Source: Conoideocrella luteorostrata (Eukaryota > Ascomycota > Sordariomycetes > Hypocreales > Clavicipitaceae). From it: 64,000 nt of DNA. The stretch covers positions 1-64,000 of the forward strand of contig JASWJB010000068.1 of assembly GCA_032433595.1 (NCBI GenBank). Reading direction: 5' to 3'. The position numbers were made by a program, and so were the translations under genes. Positions 1 through 11,893 of this stretch are shown here, piece by piece (position 1 is the stretch's first letter; each line of letters starts with the position of its first letter). The notes beneath the pieces are model-generated. The model saw nothing but the letters and a program-made list of their open reading frames with translations, was not told where the DNA came from and did not search any database.

Positions 1-24
1 AGCAGCAGCAGCAGCAGCAGCACA
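1..24 (+). repeat. (AGC)n trinucleotide microsatellite
   Basis: About seven tandem AGC units at the left edge. In the frame of the following actin-binding protein they read as a poly-Gln run, so they are either part of its coding sequence or of its leader. Confidence 0.9.
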
Positions 25-1450
25 CAGACGCAAATCATGGTCAGAAAAGGTCAAGCTGGGGCGGTCGGTTCAAGAGCATGCTGAGCTCCGGGGCCGCTGC
101 ACCCATCAACAGTCTTGCTCATAAACTCGGAAGCCAGAGCTTCTTGCCAGAGACTTTGGACAAAGAATGTGACAAAGCCGCATCTATCCTCAAATCGTTC
201 TGTGGTGGGTGTTGCGTGTTTTTAGAAGTTACCAGAAACCTCGCCATCAAAGCTGACAAAGACTTATAGTCAAGGGAGTTTATGCCGATCCCGATGCTGG
301 GCAGCCTCCGACGTCTATCGACCCTAAAGCTAAAGAATCCTCGAGCGGTTTGATCGATCCTACCAAAGAAAAGCCCAAGAACCGTGTCATTGTCACGATT
401 CCGCCAAAGGTCATTTCCAAGGCTGTCGGTCTTGCCATCTTTACTACCCTCCGGGCGGGCTTCCAAGTTTCAGGCGCCACTGGCTCTGGCGTCCTTATTG
501 CGCGCTTGCCTGACGGCTCGTGGAGTCCTCCCTCTGGTATTCAGGTTCATTCCCTGGGGGGTGGATTTCAAATTGGACTAGATATTTACGATTGTGTTTG
601 TGTTATCAATAGCAAAGAAGCCCTGGCTGCATTCATGAACACCCGAGTCAGTCTGGGAAGCGATTTGGCAGTCGTGGCGGGTCCATATGGTGCTGGAGGT
701 GCGGTTGACTTTGGCACTGCAGTGCAGAGAGGAAGAGACGAAGCGGACAAGAAAACAACGGCCACGGGAGATATAGCAGTTACGCCTGCACAGCCACAGA
801 CGACGACGTCAACCACAACGGGGACACAGGCTCTCGATGGACAACATTCAGGCACATTGAAACCTGGTAAAGAAGACCCGAAGCGTCGCAGTCTCAGCGC
901 AAGCGGGCTTAAGCCAGTCTTCTCGTATGTCAAGTCCAGGGGCTTCTACGCCGGTATCCAGGTGGATGGAACTGTGGTCGTAGAGCGCAAGGATGCAAAT
1001 GCAGCCTTCTACGGAAGCCCCGTTACGGTACAGCAGATTCTGCAGGGTCAAGTTCCGTCACAAGGACCGCAGAATATGTGGCCGACAGGCGCAAGAGGTT
1101 TGATTGACACCCTGAAGGGAGCTGAGGCTGGCGTATTAACCGACCATGTTCACCCCCAGCAGACGCCTGTGTCCCAGCAGACAACTGTTTCGGGGCAGAC
1201 GCCCGGACCTCAGCCGACACCTGTCACAATGTCTGGGGCTATGCCGCACTCAAACGTGCCAGCAGGTCAAACTGCACCAAGCAATGCCGCGCAGGGAAAT
1301 GCTGTGCCAGGTCATATCGCGCCAGAACATGCTGCACCAGGCTACAACGTGCCGGGCCAAAGCGCACCTGCGGAAGGCTTGTCCGAGGCGCCACCGGGAT
1401 ATGTGGATGATGGACGTCATGCTCACGTTGGGGATGTCAAGTATGCTTGA
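1..1450 (+). CDS. Ysc84/SH3YL1-type actin-binding (DUF500) protein, 5'-truncated
   Basis: Exons 1..204 (partial) and 270..1450; the intron at 205-269 has GTGGGT..TATAG ends. The first exon stays open to the left edge through a CAG (poly-Gln) run, and an in-frame ATG lies at 78. Homologues usually carry more N-terminal sequence, so the true start is probably outside the window. Visible family motifs in order are LDKECDKAASILKSFC, then GLAIFTTLRAGF, SGVLIARLPDGSWSPPSGI, and VFSYVKSRGFYAGIQVDGTVVVERKDANAAFYG. Members of this family (yeast Lsb3/Lsb4 relatives) bind lipid and actin at endocytic sites. About 70 low-complexity Thr/Gln residues split the domain, and the tail is a Pro/Ala/Gly repeat region. 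No SH3 domain is visible, unlike yeast Lsb3. The fold assignment is strong; the cellular role is family inference. Confidence 0.8.
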
Positions 1451-1978
1451 TGATGAATGAGTTTTACGATTCATGAAGATATAGCTAGTTAGCTACGTTC
1501 CAAGTTCTATTAAACGTTATCACACCAAAGCCTAGCGTTCCTAGCCTGCAATTGCGCATGTCCTCTAGGCAAGTGGCTGTACGTCGTCTGATCGTTGCAG
1601 ACGATATGCAGTTTCAGGGTCCGCTTGGTTGACGGATAGCGGGTGGTGGTCTCCTACTGCGACAACACTCCAAAAGGACTCCGGTCGCGAAAAGGCGGGG
1701 CTGAATAGAGGCGGGGTAATAGATCGCCTTGAACTTGGTGCCGTCCACAGCCATGCTATTGAAAGTGCTGCGGCATGCATGTAATGTTGCATTCTGTTAA
1801 TGAAGGGCGTCGCCGCGGAATACAATTGCTGCTTATAGTACAGCCCAGAACGTGAGTCAAGTAAACCAACCCAACCTCTCGATTTGTCCTCCACCAGGAT
1901 CTAGGATCACTTGCTTGCCTACTCTGTATAGAGACTTCGTCCAAGCCATTATACAACACTGCAACTCTAACGGCCGCT
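1451..1978. other. Intergenic, no gene seen
   Basis: About 530 bp between the tandem actin-binding protein and SDR genes. It should hold the 3' end of the first and the promoter of the second. The overlapping reading frames are short and have no recognisable content. Confidence 0.6.
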
Positions 1979-2770
1979 ATGGACCAATACGCAATCTACC
2001 CCTCTCTCCGGAACAAGGTCGTTCTTATCACTGGCGCAGCGGAAGGCATTGGTGCCGCAGCCGTAGAACTCTTCTGCCGTCAAGGCTCTCAGGTAGTCTT
2101 CTTGGACATTGCCGACGACTCTGCCGAGAAGCTGCTCAAACATCTGTCCACCATTGACGGCATCACGCATCAGCCAACGTTTTTCCATTGCGACGTAACC
2201 AATCTCGACCAGCTGGAAGAGCATGCCTCCAAAGTAGTCACGCGATTCGGTCGAGTAGACGTCCTCATCAACAATGCCGCCTCTGCTGGGCCCAACTCGC
2301 GGGTGCCAAGCTCCCAGGTGACGCGCGCCTCGTTCGAGTTTGACGTCAACGTGAACCTGCGCCATCAGTTCTTCCTTACACAGTACGTCGTGCCTACGAT
2401 GCAGAAACAAGGGACCGGGAGTATCATCAACATGGGATCCATTACTTGGCGGATCCCTGCGACCGAAATCCCGATTTATACGACTGTCAAGGCAGCCGTC
2501 ATGGGCATGACGAGAACACACGCAAGGGAGTTTGGGAAGTACGGCATCCGCGTGAACAGTATTATGCCCGGAAGCATCGCGACACAGAGACAGATCGATA
2601 CGGTATTGACGGAGGAATACAAGGCGGAGAGTCTGGGAGCACAGTGCATTAAGAGAGTGCTCGTGCCCGCGGAGGTGGCCAGGCTAATGTTATTCCTTGC
2701 AGCGGATGATTCTAGCGGGATTACCGGGGGGAGCCATGTGTGTGACGGGGGGTGGGTGGGCGATACTTAG
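1979..2770 (+). CDS. Short-chain dehydrogenase/reductase (classical SDR)
   Basis: Single-exon gene, 263 aa. It shows the full classical SDR set: nucleotide-binding TGAAEGIG (residues 18-25), an acidic residue at the end of strand 2 (Asp43 in VVFLDI, which favours NAD over NADP), NNAA at 98-101, Ser144, and the catalytic Tyr157-x3-Lys161 (YTTVK). The C-terminal DGG segment is typical of bacterial-type SDRs. Substrate is unknown; the family oxidises or reduces alcohols, ketones and sugars. The start at 1979 leaves a normal-length N-terminus before strand 1. There is no intron and no signal peptide, so it is presumably cytosolic. It lies almost 10 kb from the polyketide synthase with two unrelated genes between, so a role in that pathway is not supported by position. 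Confidence 0.93.
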   Translation: MDQYAIYPSLRNKVVLITGAAEGIGAAAVELFCRQGSQVVFLDIADDSAEKLLKHLSTIDGITHQPTFFHCDVTNLDQLEEHASKVVTRFGRVDVLINNAASAGPNSRVPSSQVTRASFEFDVNVNLRHQFFLTQYVVPTMQKQGTGSIINMGSITWRIPATEIPIYTTVKAAVMGMTRTHAREFGKYGIRVNSIMPGSIATQRQIDTVLTEEYKAESLGAQCIKRVLVPAEVARLMLFLAADDSSGITGGSHVCDGGWVGDT

Positions 2771-5323
2771 AGATTTAATAGTTTGTGCGACTGTCAACAG
2801 TCGTGCCTCAAGTGTCTGGTTCCATCGGCTGGTGATACCTGATGGAGCAGGTGGAGAGCCTGACACGTTGGAAGGGAGAATTTGCAAAGGCAGATGCGGG
2901 TGCGGGTGCGGGTGCGGGCTCGATGAAGTGCATGATTGAAGATTGTCGACAAGGTCCTTGACCTTCCTATTAGGGTAGTGGAGGTGCACCTGAGACTTTT
3001 GAACGGTGTGTACGGGGAACGATGCAGCGCAGGACGGTTTGGAGTCTACTTGGGGTAATAGCATTTTAGCAACTGGTACCACGTACTTGTGCTCGCAGAG
3101 GGCTTGCATGCGCGGTGGTGCGGCCAGTCAGTCCGTGGAGCATTCGTATGCCGTGTGAAAACAACAAGACCCATCGTGGCCCATACACCACAACAACAAT
3201 ATTCGATTGAATTGGCCACAGCTATCGCATTTTAAGCCAAAAATCGATAAAAATAATCTTATCAGCTAGCTAATTCAATACAACAAGATTTTGTCTATTT
3301 TTACATTTTTTTTGCTTAACTCCATCATATTTTTCTAGTTTCGCAAGCATAGGTTCAATCCAACTACGGAGTACTGATAGTCTCTTGAGATAGGCAGCAC
3401 CAGCCTTCTTCCGCAAGCTCTTGTAAATCACCTTTTGATAAATGTGACCTTTTTTAAATCTCCTCAGACTCAGAGGATTGAGCACTTTCTATTGGGATTG
3501 AATTCTGGCTTTTTAAGCCAAAAAAAAAAAAAAAAGTGCTGTATACCACAGGGGGAGTTTTCGCGAGATGGGTCGTGTAATTTTCACACCGCATGGCGTG
3601 GGCACAGCACTGAAGGACTCCGTACGGAGTACAGTAAGCCTGGGCCGGAATTACAGGCTACTAGTGCAGGGGACGGACTCTTTGATTTCCAATCCATACT
3701 AAGCACAATACGGGTTTATCATCCTCGGTTCCACCGATGTCTGTGTGTGCCCCAGCGAGCGGACTTAAGCTCGCTATTCCCATCCCATTCCAGTTTCCAT
3801 TTCCATTTCCATGCGCGCGGCCGTCTAATCGTCTAGGGAAGTATAATTTGCACTACCGTCTCACCTAGTGATTGGCATTCAGGCCGACCACTCCCAGTTC
3901 CGCCCACGTGGAACGTCCTACATGGGCATACGGATGTGGGCAGCAAGACGGGCAGGATGGGAACCGGAATGTAATGCTAACATGGAAACTAGACACCTTG
4001 ACGGCTATCGGACCCTTCACCAAGCACTGGACATCACTGTAACGCAATGCTCCATACACCACATGAACCCACGTGCTGGGGCTTCGTTTCGTTGGATACC
4101 GATAGATCGGTTACACCGAGCCTAGGAGTCCTAGACAGAAGCTGATCTTCTCCATATCGCGTGCTAATTTAGCCCACTTCAAGACACTCTCGACTCTCCA
4201 TGCTGGTTGTCCGTCTGCCGTGCTCGACCAGGTCTGTCCGACTCTCTCTCATCCATGCATCAAATCCTAAACCCAGACTACCGACCCTTCAAAAAACCAT
4301 CGCGTGAACCTGGGTGCTGACAATATGTACTATGCAACCCTCAAGGTGGCGCCCACTATTACTATAGCCCCATGCGTGTCACGTCCCGCGGATCGTTCCA
4401 GGCAAACACACACATAGAGACATATTTACACATATACACACGCATTTCAAACACTTTCACATACACACAAACACACAAACACAGCTTGCAAACAGTGTGT
4501 ATGTACTCCGTGCCTTGCGAGCAAGAGGCAAACAAAATAAACAAAGAGGCAAACTCACGTCACGCGCCAGTAACGAGCGCGTGGAGCCAATATTGCCACC
4601 AAAGAGTATGTCCAAGTACTATGCGGACGCATGGAGGTTGCCGCCTCTGTTGATGGATGTAACTTCGGCTGGGAACCACAGTCCAGCCCGACACGGCTTG
4701 GCTGGCCATTCCCCTTCTTTTATTGTTTGGCTGCTAGTTCTAGTTAGTTATTCCGCACGTGGTTGAACAAAATGTTTGCGTCCATGTCTTTCCGCGGCCT
4801 CGACAGTACCCTCGACTCATCCCTCCGCAGCGCACTGTCCCGAGTCCTGTCCTGTTCAGTCCAATCGTTAGTTTCTCTAGCCGTTGACATGAGTAAAGTT
4901 TGCCCTACTAGTGCGCCAAGCCAAGGTACACTCCTGAGCACTCCGCACTCGTCTTTCCATCTGCATCCACAATTCCATCGGCAAACTTCTAGACTCTTTC
5001 AAGTGCTTCTCCGTGCAATTATGGCCGGACTCCGTCTGGTCTGGTGCGTGGCATTGGGCAGGGCTGGGCGGCGCGAGAGCCTGTCGTCTCTGCTCACTGC
5101 ACTGACTGATCATCTGTTTGCGCGGCGGCCGAGTGATTCAGCAGTGATAGTAGGCCCTTCGACTCACCTCTGTGTCTCATCCCTTTCTATTTTTCCATTC
5201 TAAAGCCCATCCAGTACAGTACCGTTCATTGTAATATATTATAACTACATATATGCATACAACTGGCGCTTATTTGTAATGTCTCATCGACTTTGTTCGT
5301 GACACTCAAATTGTCTCTTTGAC
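2771..5323. other. Long intergenic region with simple repeats
   Basis: About 2.5 kb without a supportable gene. It holds a GGGTGC-type hexamer repeat near 2893-2918, an A-tract at about 3521-3535, a perfect TACTCCGTACGGAGTA-type palindrome at 3617-3632, and a CA-rich (ACACA) stretch at about 4408-4490. One 146-codon reading frame at 4763-5203 is Ser/Leu/Arg-rich with no domain and is probably chance. Confidence 0.6.
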
Positions 5324-6870
5324 ATGGGCCAAGCCGTTTCTTCCATTTTCAGCGCTACAACGCCATCGTCGTCGTCCTTGCTGTTCCAGAGGGTTCGCGT
5401 CTTTGACGGCGAACACGACATCCCCAATGGGTACGTCCTGGTTCAGGATGGCAAGATTAAACGTGTGTCGGAACAGCCAATTGATCCGCCGCAGAGCGCA
5501 ACCGTGGTGATTGATAAACCTGGCCATACGCTACTGCCGGGCCTGATAGATGCACATGTGCACGTTTACGAGGCCGCCGGCCTTACACAATCGCTGCAGT
5601 TTGGAGTTACGACCGTCTGCGACATGCATAATGAGCCGGATACCATGGCAAAAATGAGGGCGGTTGCTGCCGAAGACACCGACGCGGCAGACTTGAGGGC
5701 GGCGTGTCACGGAGCCACCATCGAAGGCGGCTGGCCCGCAGCGTTACTCCAATCTCACGATCCTTCGCCAGAGGTATACTATTTTGCTTTGCTTGACTGT
5801 GTCACTGCATCAAAACTCCACTTATAATGGCATAAGCTGATGTTTTTTTTTTTTTCAAACAGTTCAAAGCCGCAGTGGACAAATGGCCGAAACTGGAAAC
5901 GCAAACCGACGTAGATGCTTTCATCAAGCAACGAAAGTCTGATGCAGATTTCATCAAGCTGTTCCACGAGGACGGCCATTGCCTCAAAGCCAGCCTCCCC
6001 AAACCATCGGTGGAATTACAGCGCATGGTCATCAACGCAGCGCATAAGAATGGCCTCAGAGCTTTCGCACATGCATTTGGGCTCCAGTCGGCAATTGACG
6101 TGTTGAATGCCGGCGCAGATGGAACCGCTCACACGATTGTGGATTATCCGCCAACCCAAGAACTCATTGATGCATACAAGAGGAATAACGCGTACGTGCC
6201 CGCACCTGCACCACCGCGCCTTTGCTAGTCGCCCAGTTCTTTGCATAACTGATCTACCTATTCTGGAAAGTGAATTTTTTTAACTAACCAGACGGCTGCA
6301 GGCACTGTAATCCGACCCTGGTCGGGATCGCGAGCATGACAGCCGAGGGACTCCGGGACCAGGTCGACTACGCGAATGACCCACGGGTGCAAAGGTTTCT
6401 ACCTGGTCCGGCCAAGGCGCTCATGTGTAAATGTGTGGCGCTGGCAAGCGATTCCTGTCGCGTGGAGTATGCATATGAGAGCGTAAGGATGATGCGAAAG
6501 GCGGGTGTTGATGTCGTCATGTCAGTTTCTTCGTTGTGCTTTCACTTTTCAGCTTTCAGAAACTGACCATTTTTATTCCAGGGGTACCGATACAACCGGC
6601 CGAGTAAACGGAATGGCATACGGCGCAACGGCACACCATGAAATCGGCATGTTCGTCAAGCACTGTGGCTTTACGCCCATTGAGGCTCTCCGATCAGCTA
6701 CTTCCGTCACCGCGCGAAGGTTCCAACTCGATGACCGGGGCAGGATCCAACCCGGACTGAGGGCAGACTTGGTCCTGGTGGAGGGTAACCCGATGGAAAA
6801 CATTCGGGATACATTGAATCTGAGAGGCGTTTGGAAAAAGGGCATACTTTGCTCTTCTTACAAAATATAG
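5324..6870 (+). CDS. Metal-dependent amidohydrolase (imidazolonepropionase/Xaa-Pro dipeptidase-like)
   Basis: Four exons, 5324..5773, 5863..6191, 6302..6520 and 6582..6870, giving 428 aa. All three introns have GT..AG ends and keep the frame. The protein is a cyclic amidohydrolase of the COG1228 type: an N-terminal beta segment, then LLPGLIDAHVHV with metal ligands His78 and His80, a likely carboxylated Lys182 (DADFIKLF), His220 (FAHAFG), His240 (GTAHTI) and Asp336 (GTDTTG). All expected metal ligands are therefore present and the enzyme looks active. It closes with the normal GLRADLVLVEGNP strand. Such enzymes hydrolyse C-N bonds in cyclic amides or dipeptides; the substrate cannot be told here. 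The start MGQAVSS fits an N-myristoylation signal. The first intron contains a 13-T tract next to its acceptor. Confidence 0.9.
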
Positions 6871-7427
6871 CACAAGATGCGCGAATGATAAGGGTATGTG
6901 TATTTGTGTTGGTCGTTCGTGGTTCCTCTTGTTCTTTTTTTTTTTTTTTTTCGAATAGCGATGAGTTTTCTTTTAGACATCATAGCGATATTGGCGATTT
7001 GGGAGTTAGGTTTCCATGATTGGCTACAATTGTACAAATACTTCCTAGTCGGGAAAACGAGTTCACTATTTAATATCACGCTAGAATGATTGCCCATAGC
7101 TTTGGTTGACATTGCCGAGCAGAAGTTGCTGGGATTGTGGTGCATGCAGGCAGCAGCGGTACAAGTGTGTCGTGCCCAATCTGGCTCCCTCGGTGACGTA
7201 CTCAAGCCGGTTGGGCCTTCAGCTATTTGCTGAGTCACCCAAATGCCCCGCCAATCTGGCAACCGGCAGAGAATCGTGACGAACTGGGCTTGACTGACGC
7301 CCTCGATCGACCTTTGATAGCTGCTCCATTTAACCCGCAGCTGTCGCGCAATCCGTGCAGCCAAAGCAGACAGATACATGGTTCAAATCTGGCGCGTATA
7401 CCGGCTTGTTCCACGCAGACCGGCATC
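6871..7427. other. Intergenic, promoter region of palA
   Basis: About 560 bp with a long T-tract near 6936-6951, downstream of the amidohydrolase. No gene was recognised, and no obvious cluster of PacC sites (GCCARG) was seen by eye. Confidence 0.55.
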
Positions 7428-10409
7428 ATGGCGACGTTAGTATCCTGCAATCCGACCTCTGGAGCTGCAGCGCAACGTCTCTCCTCCCAGCACTGCTTGG
7501 GCTTGGCTTCACAGTCTGTCAATGCTAACGAGCTTGCCACAGCACCGGCAGCATTCTGTCGCTGAATTTCCGACGATCTACCCACATCTCATTGGCGTCA
7601 ACGATTCGCCAATACATTAACAGCAAATATGACCAACATCCCGACATGTTCAAGAAAGACCTCGAGGTCATTGATGCTCTGCGTCAAGATGCCGTCAACG
7701 TCCGCGAGCCGCATCCCAGTGGCATCAAAAAGCTTCTAGCGTATGCCGGACAACTAGTATGGATTGGTGGCAAGTTCCCCATTGATGTGAGTCTACCATC
7801 ACAGTCGCCCCATTGGTTGTACGTAGCAACCCGGTCGCCCTGTGGCCAGCTAATCAGCCCGACCCGTCTTAGATAGGAGCCGACTTCACCTGGTATCCCG
7901 CCTTGGGCTACAATACCGAACGTCCCATGGTGCGAAATAATATGAAGTACGAGTTGCTCAATGTTCTCTGTAACCTGGCTGCATTGTACTCCCAGCTAGC
8001 TGTCAATACTCCTCGTAGCACCTCCGATGGCATCAAGTCAGCCGCCAACTACTTTTCACTCGCGGCTGGCGTACTTTCCCACATGAAGAAAGAAGTTGTG
8101 CCTGAGTTACGAATGTCTGATCCACCCGAAGATATGGACGAGCACACGCTGGAGTCGTTAATGCAGCTTTGTCTGGCCCAGAGTCAAGAATGCTTTTGGC
8201 AGAAGGCTGTCGTTGATGGATACAAGGACGCCTCGATTGCCAAGCTAGCCGCCAGGGTGTCTGATTTGTACAACCTGGCTGGGGAGGCGGCTGTGAAAAG
8301 CGAGGCCATCAGCAGCGCATGGATCCATCACATGACGGCGAAACACCACCACTTTGCTGCCGCAGCGCAATACCGGGCAGCTTGCGATTGCCTTGAGAAA
8401 AGGAGGTATGGTGAGGAGGTTGCAAGGCTAATCGATGCCGTTGCATGTGTAACAGAGGGCTTGAAAGAAACTAAGGGCGGCTACCTTAACAAAACAGTTG
8501 TCAGCGACCTAGCCAACTTGAAACGGAAGGTTGAGGAGGACCTCAAGAGGGCGGAGAAGGATAACGATATGATCTTCTTGAGTATGTGTAGAAGAACCAT
8601 TGACTCTCTATGAGTGCCAACTGACACATTTGTAGGTCCTGTTCCCCCAAAGTTGGAGCTCAAAATTCTCGAGAGGGCGAATATGGCAGTAGCACGTGTG
8701 CCCCCGCAAGTTGCTAATCCTCTCGATTATCTTGGGGACCGAGCGGAGTTTGGGCCAGCTTTGTTTTCCAGGCTTGTTCCATTCTCGGTGCACGTTGCTA
8801 TTTCCATCTACGAAGAGCGACGCGATCGCATGGTGAACCAGAATATCATTCAAGAGCTCGAAATTCTCAATGACAATATACACGCTTTATTTAGCTCCAT
8901 CGGCCTTCCAGGATCACTGCAAGCTCTGGAAAAGCCTCTAGGCTTACCACCCAGTTTGGTGCAGCACGCGGAGGAACTCAGGCAGGCAAATGCCATCAAC
9001 AGACTGCGTAAAAGTTTTGCAGACATTGACAAGTTGCGAGCGGCAGACGTTACAATATTTGAAGAAGGAACGTCAGCACTGGCCGCTGAGAATGAGGAAG
9101 ATCAAAAACTGCAGAGAAAGTACGGCACTGATCGATGGTCGAGACCTGAAAGTAAGAGTGATGCTCAGGGTGCAAAGCTCTGGGGACATGCCGCGGAAAT
9201 TGAGGGATACTTTGCCAGCAGCGACAGCAGCGACAGTGTCGTTCGCGAAAAGTTTGCCGCCAATGAAGAATTACTGCACATTCTGTGCGGATCAGACCGG
9301 GGCCTTCTGGACTTTGTGCCATCAAGCTCTCAGCGAGACACCAATGCCGAACTCAAACAGTCGGTTGGTAAGTTGCGAAGCGCATATAATGACGTATTGA
9401 GACTTGAAAGCAGAAGAAGGAAGAGAGTCGACGCCTTGCGAGACAATGCGCGTCGCGACGACATCAAACCGGACATCCTGAAGGAGGCTGCCAGACTGGA
9501 AAGAACATATCCATCCACACCTATTGTCCCCGCCCATTTTGAGGATTTCTTCGAGAAGCGCCTTGACAAACTGTACGAGCCGGAGCTTGAGGCGCTCGAC
9601 AAGGAGGCAATCGAGCAAGATGGATTATTGAAGGAGGTGGAACGGACTAACAGAGAATTTGAGTCTCAAAAGCGAAGGTTGGGCGACCGAGGCTCTCGGG
9701 AGCGTGAGCAGGCTTTACAGAAGCTGGATGGTGCGTATTTCAAATACAAGGAAGTTGTCAACAACCTTGATGTTGGTAGGAAGTTCTACAACGACCTTAA
9801 CAAGATCGTTGGCCAAGGATTTCGTGATGTTGTCAAGGGCTGGGTAGCGCAACGGCGCATGGAAGCCAGGGCTCTGGAAGAGTAAGTGTTAACCACTGAT
9901 TTCCAAGCTATTCAAGTCTTCAACCCTCTACTGACGACCTCTCAAGGGAGCTTAGCATGCCACCTCTGTCAACACTCAATCTCTCGAGGAACCACACGCC
10001 ATTACAGAGTCCTGCTGCCATGCCATACCAGCAATCTCAATCATCATACTTTGCTCCAGAGCCAATGGCAACGCAACAGCATCCCAACCCTCATGCCCGC
10101 GTCCATGCTCACCCCCACGCTCAGCCCATATCGCCTCAGCAACAGCCAATCGCAACGGCGAGGCAGTCAATATCCAGTCATGCTGAAGCATCGATCCAGT
10201 CGTGGGCGGCGGGGGACACAGTTCAACAACCGCAGCCACTAGCACCTCAGGCAAATCCCATGTCATCTATGTGGAACCCTGCCATGGGGATCAAGTTCAA
10301 CAGCGGTGGTGGTGGAGGTGGTGGTCCGCCGCCAACAACAGGGAGGAGCAGCCAGCAGGGCAGCGGGTCAGGGACGTGGAATCCCAGCTCTGGAATTAAG
10401 TTTGGCTAA
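7428..10409 (+). CDS. palA: pH-response regulator PalA/RIM20 (BRO1-domain protein)
   Basis: Five exons, 7428..7435, 7543..7786, 7873..8581, 8636..9881 and 9947..10409, giving 889 aa, close to the usual PalA length. The start was chosen because an 8-nt first exon (ATG GCG AC, donor GTTAGT at 7436) joins in phase to give MATTGSILSLNFRR, the typical PalA N-terminus; a CTAAC branch site lies at about 7525. The BRO1 domain fills roughly the first 370 residues (for example KYDQHPDMFKKDLE and IGADFTWYPALGYNTER). A coiled V-shaped domain follows (PPKLELKILERANMAVARVPPQV). The tail is Pro/Gln/His-rich and ends with two copies of WNPxxGIKF. PalA links the ESCRT-III complex to PacC through YPXL/I motifs and is needed for PacC processing at alkaline pH. 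It lies upstream of the polyketide synthase on the same strand. Confidence 0.95.
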
Positions 10410-11893
10410 AGGTATGTGGATAAGCTACAACAATACGCAAGTGGTGTTGAGCGGATAGAGCATCGTATCAAAAGGTTCTGCCAATTTGCAAGGACAAGGA
10501 GTCACCCTCGGCTGCACGACGGGCAAGCGTCTGATGCATCATAGTTGTGATCACGTAAGAAACCGGCTATAGCCGCATCCAACCTGGTGATGGAAGAGAA
10601 AAACTACCGTAGCATTCTTCGCAATCTCGATTGACAGCACGCCTCACCTTGCGAGCTGTCCTAATTAGGATCCAGCCCCGAGCACGGGCACCGAACGAGT
10701 TCGCCTACATACTTTTTAAATCCCGGCGGCCGTCCGAACTTAGCCCAAAGGTGTAAAAAACGACAGTGGAGCCACGGACTTCGGCTTCGGATTCTCCACT
10801 CCCACTGCTGCTGCAGCGGGCAGATCATGTCACGACGCCGGGATCGACCGATATCCACATCTACAAGGACTGCTGTATGTATGTTATGTATGTATGTATC
10901 CTCTCGCAGGCGCGGACGTCACATGCAATTCATTGACTAGTTAGGTAGTGTACGGGATGGATCCGGACGAAGGCATCAATGCGTCACAGGTAATAAACTC
11001 TCAGCAGTCTGCCATTAGCGAGGCCACGGACAAACTAAAGCTACGGCTGATTAAACAAGGTTCAATGTAACGCATGGACTACGGGGGGAAACAAAAAGAG
11101 ACTTTTCCCGCACCAGTTACATCGTGTTTACCCGGGCCGAGACTGGCATCATTGCCTCGATAACGAGCTGAATTCCCCCAGTCGATGGTCAGCCTCCGCA
11201 GAGCTGGAAGCCTATGTCTTATCGCAAATGCGAATAAATATCTATAATCGACTAAAATGCAGTTGGGGAACAATCGAACAATAGATTGACGTCAGAATGC
11301 ATCCCGCTCGACTGCATGCCACGTTTAGTGGCGCAGCCTTCTCGTTCATACAAGACCCAATTGGCTAAATATACTCCGTAGTCTGAGCGGTATGATAATA
11401 ACGCTCAAATGGACTAATCCTCTGACTCTTAGCTATAGCGTGTGTCACTCACACCAAGCCAATTATGTTATCATCTATAGTAGTCGTCTTATTGCCAATG
11501 CAGCAATAACTGATAATCTAGCAGAAAGTTCCAGAGCACCCCACCGCTCTATCATTTGAATCTCCGCCATGAAATCTTGTTTGTGCAAGGACTTGCTTTT
11601 CTCTCGTAATGGAGGGTCTGAATATGTTGCTCGCCTGTCCGATTCTTCCCAAAGCGTCGTTGCATCGAGCCCAAGCTGTCCGTGCATATATAAGTCTGGG
11701 GCAGTCCCTAGTTAGTGGTGATTGATTTGGAGCTTATTCAGTGTAAACAGTTAGGGTTTTTCTTCCTCATCTCTTCTTTTGTCGTTTCAAGTACTGCTCA
11801 TGCACCTTTTGTGTCCGTTCACCCAATTTTTAGAGCTACAACCGAAGCTTGTCCTATTGAAAGCAAATCTGCGACTGATTTCTCTGAGGTAAG
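10410..11893. other. Intergenic between palA and the polyketide synthase
   Basis: About 1.5 kb with no supportable gene. It includes a TATG microsatellite at about 10874-10899, a TACTCCGTA motif at 11372-11380, and the TATA box of the polyketide synthase at 11687-11693. Confidence 0.6.
11687..11693 (+). promoter_or_regulatory. TATA box of the polyketide synthase
   Basis: TATATAA lies about 200 bp upstream of the start codon at 11894. The spacing allows a leader of roughly 170 nt, normal for a regulated fungal gene. Confidence 0.5.

Noticed and set aside
586..933. Antisense frame to the Ysc84-type gene
   Set aside because: Shadow of a clearly coding plus-strand exon.
3340..3372. Possible tRNA T-arm (GGTTCAATCC)
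   Set aside because: The flanking bases do not pair to form a T stem and no anticodon or acceptor stem fits.
3435..3836. 133-codon plus-strand frame containing a poly-Lys run
   Set aside because: It runs through a poly-A tract and a palindromic repeat; not protein-like.
4763..5203. 146-codon plus-strand reading frame
   Set aside because: Ser/Leu/Arg-rich, no domain or signal peptide, and an antisense frame of similar quality; it looks like chance in a GC-rich stretch.
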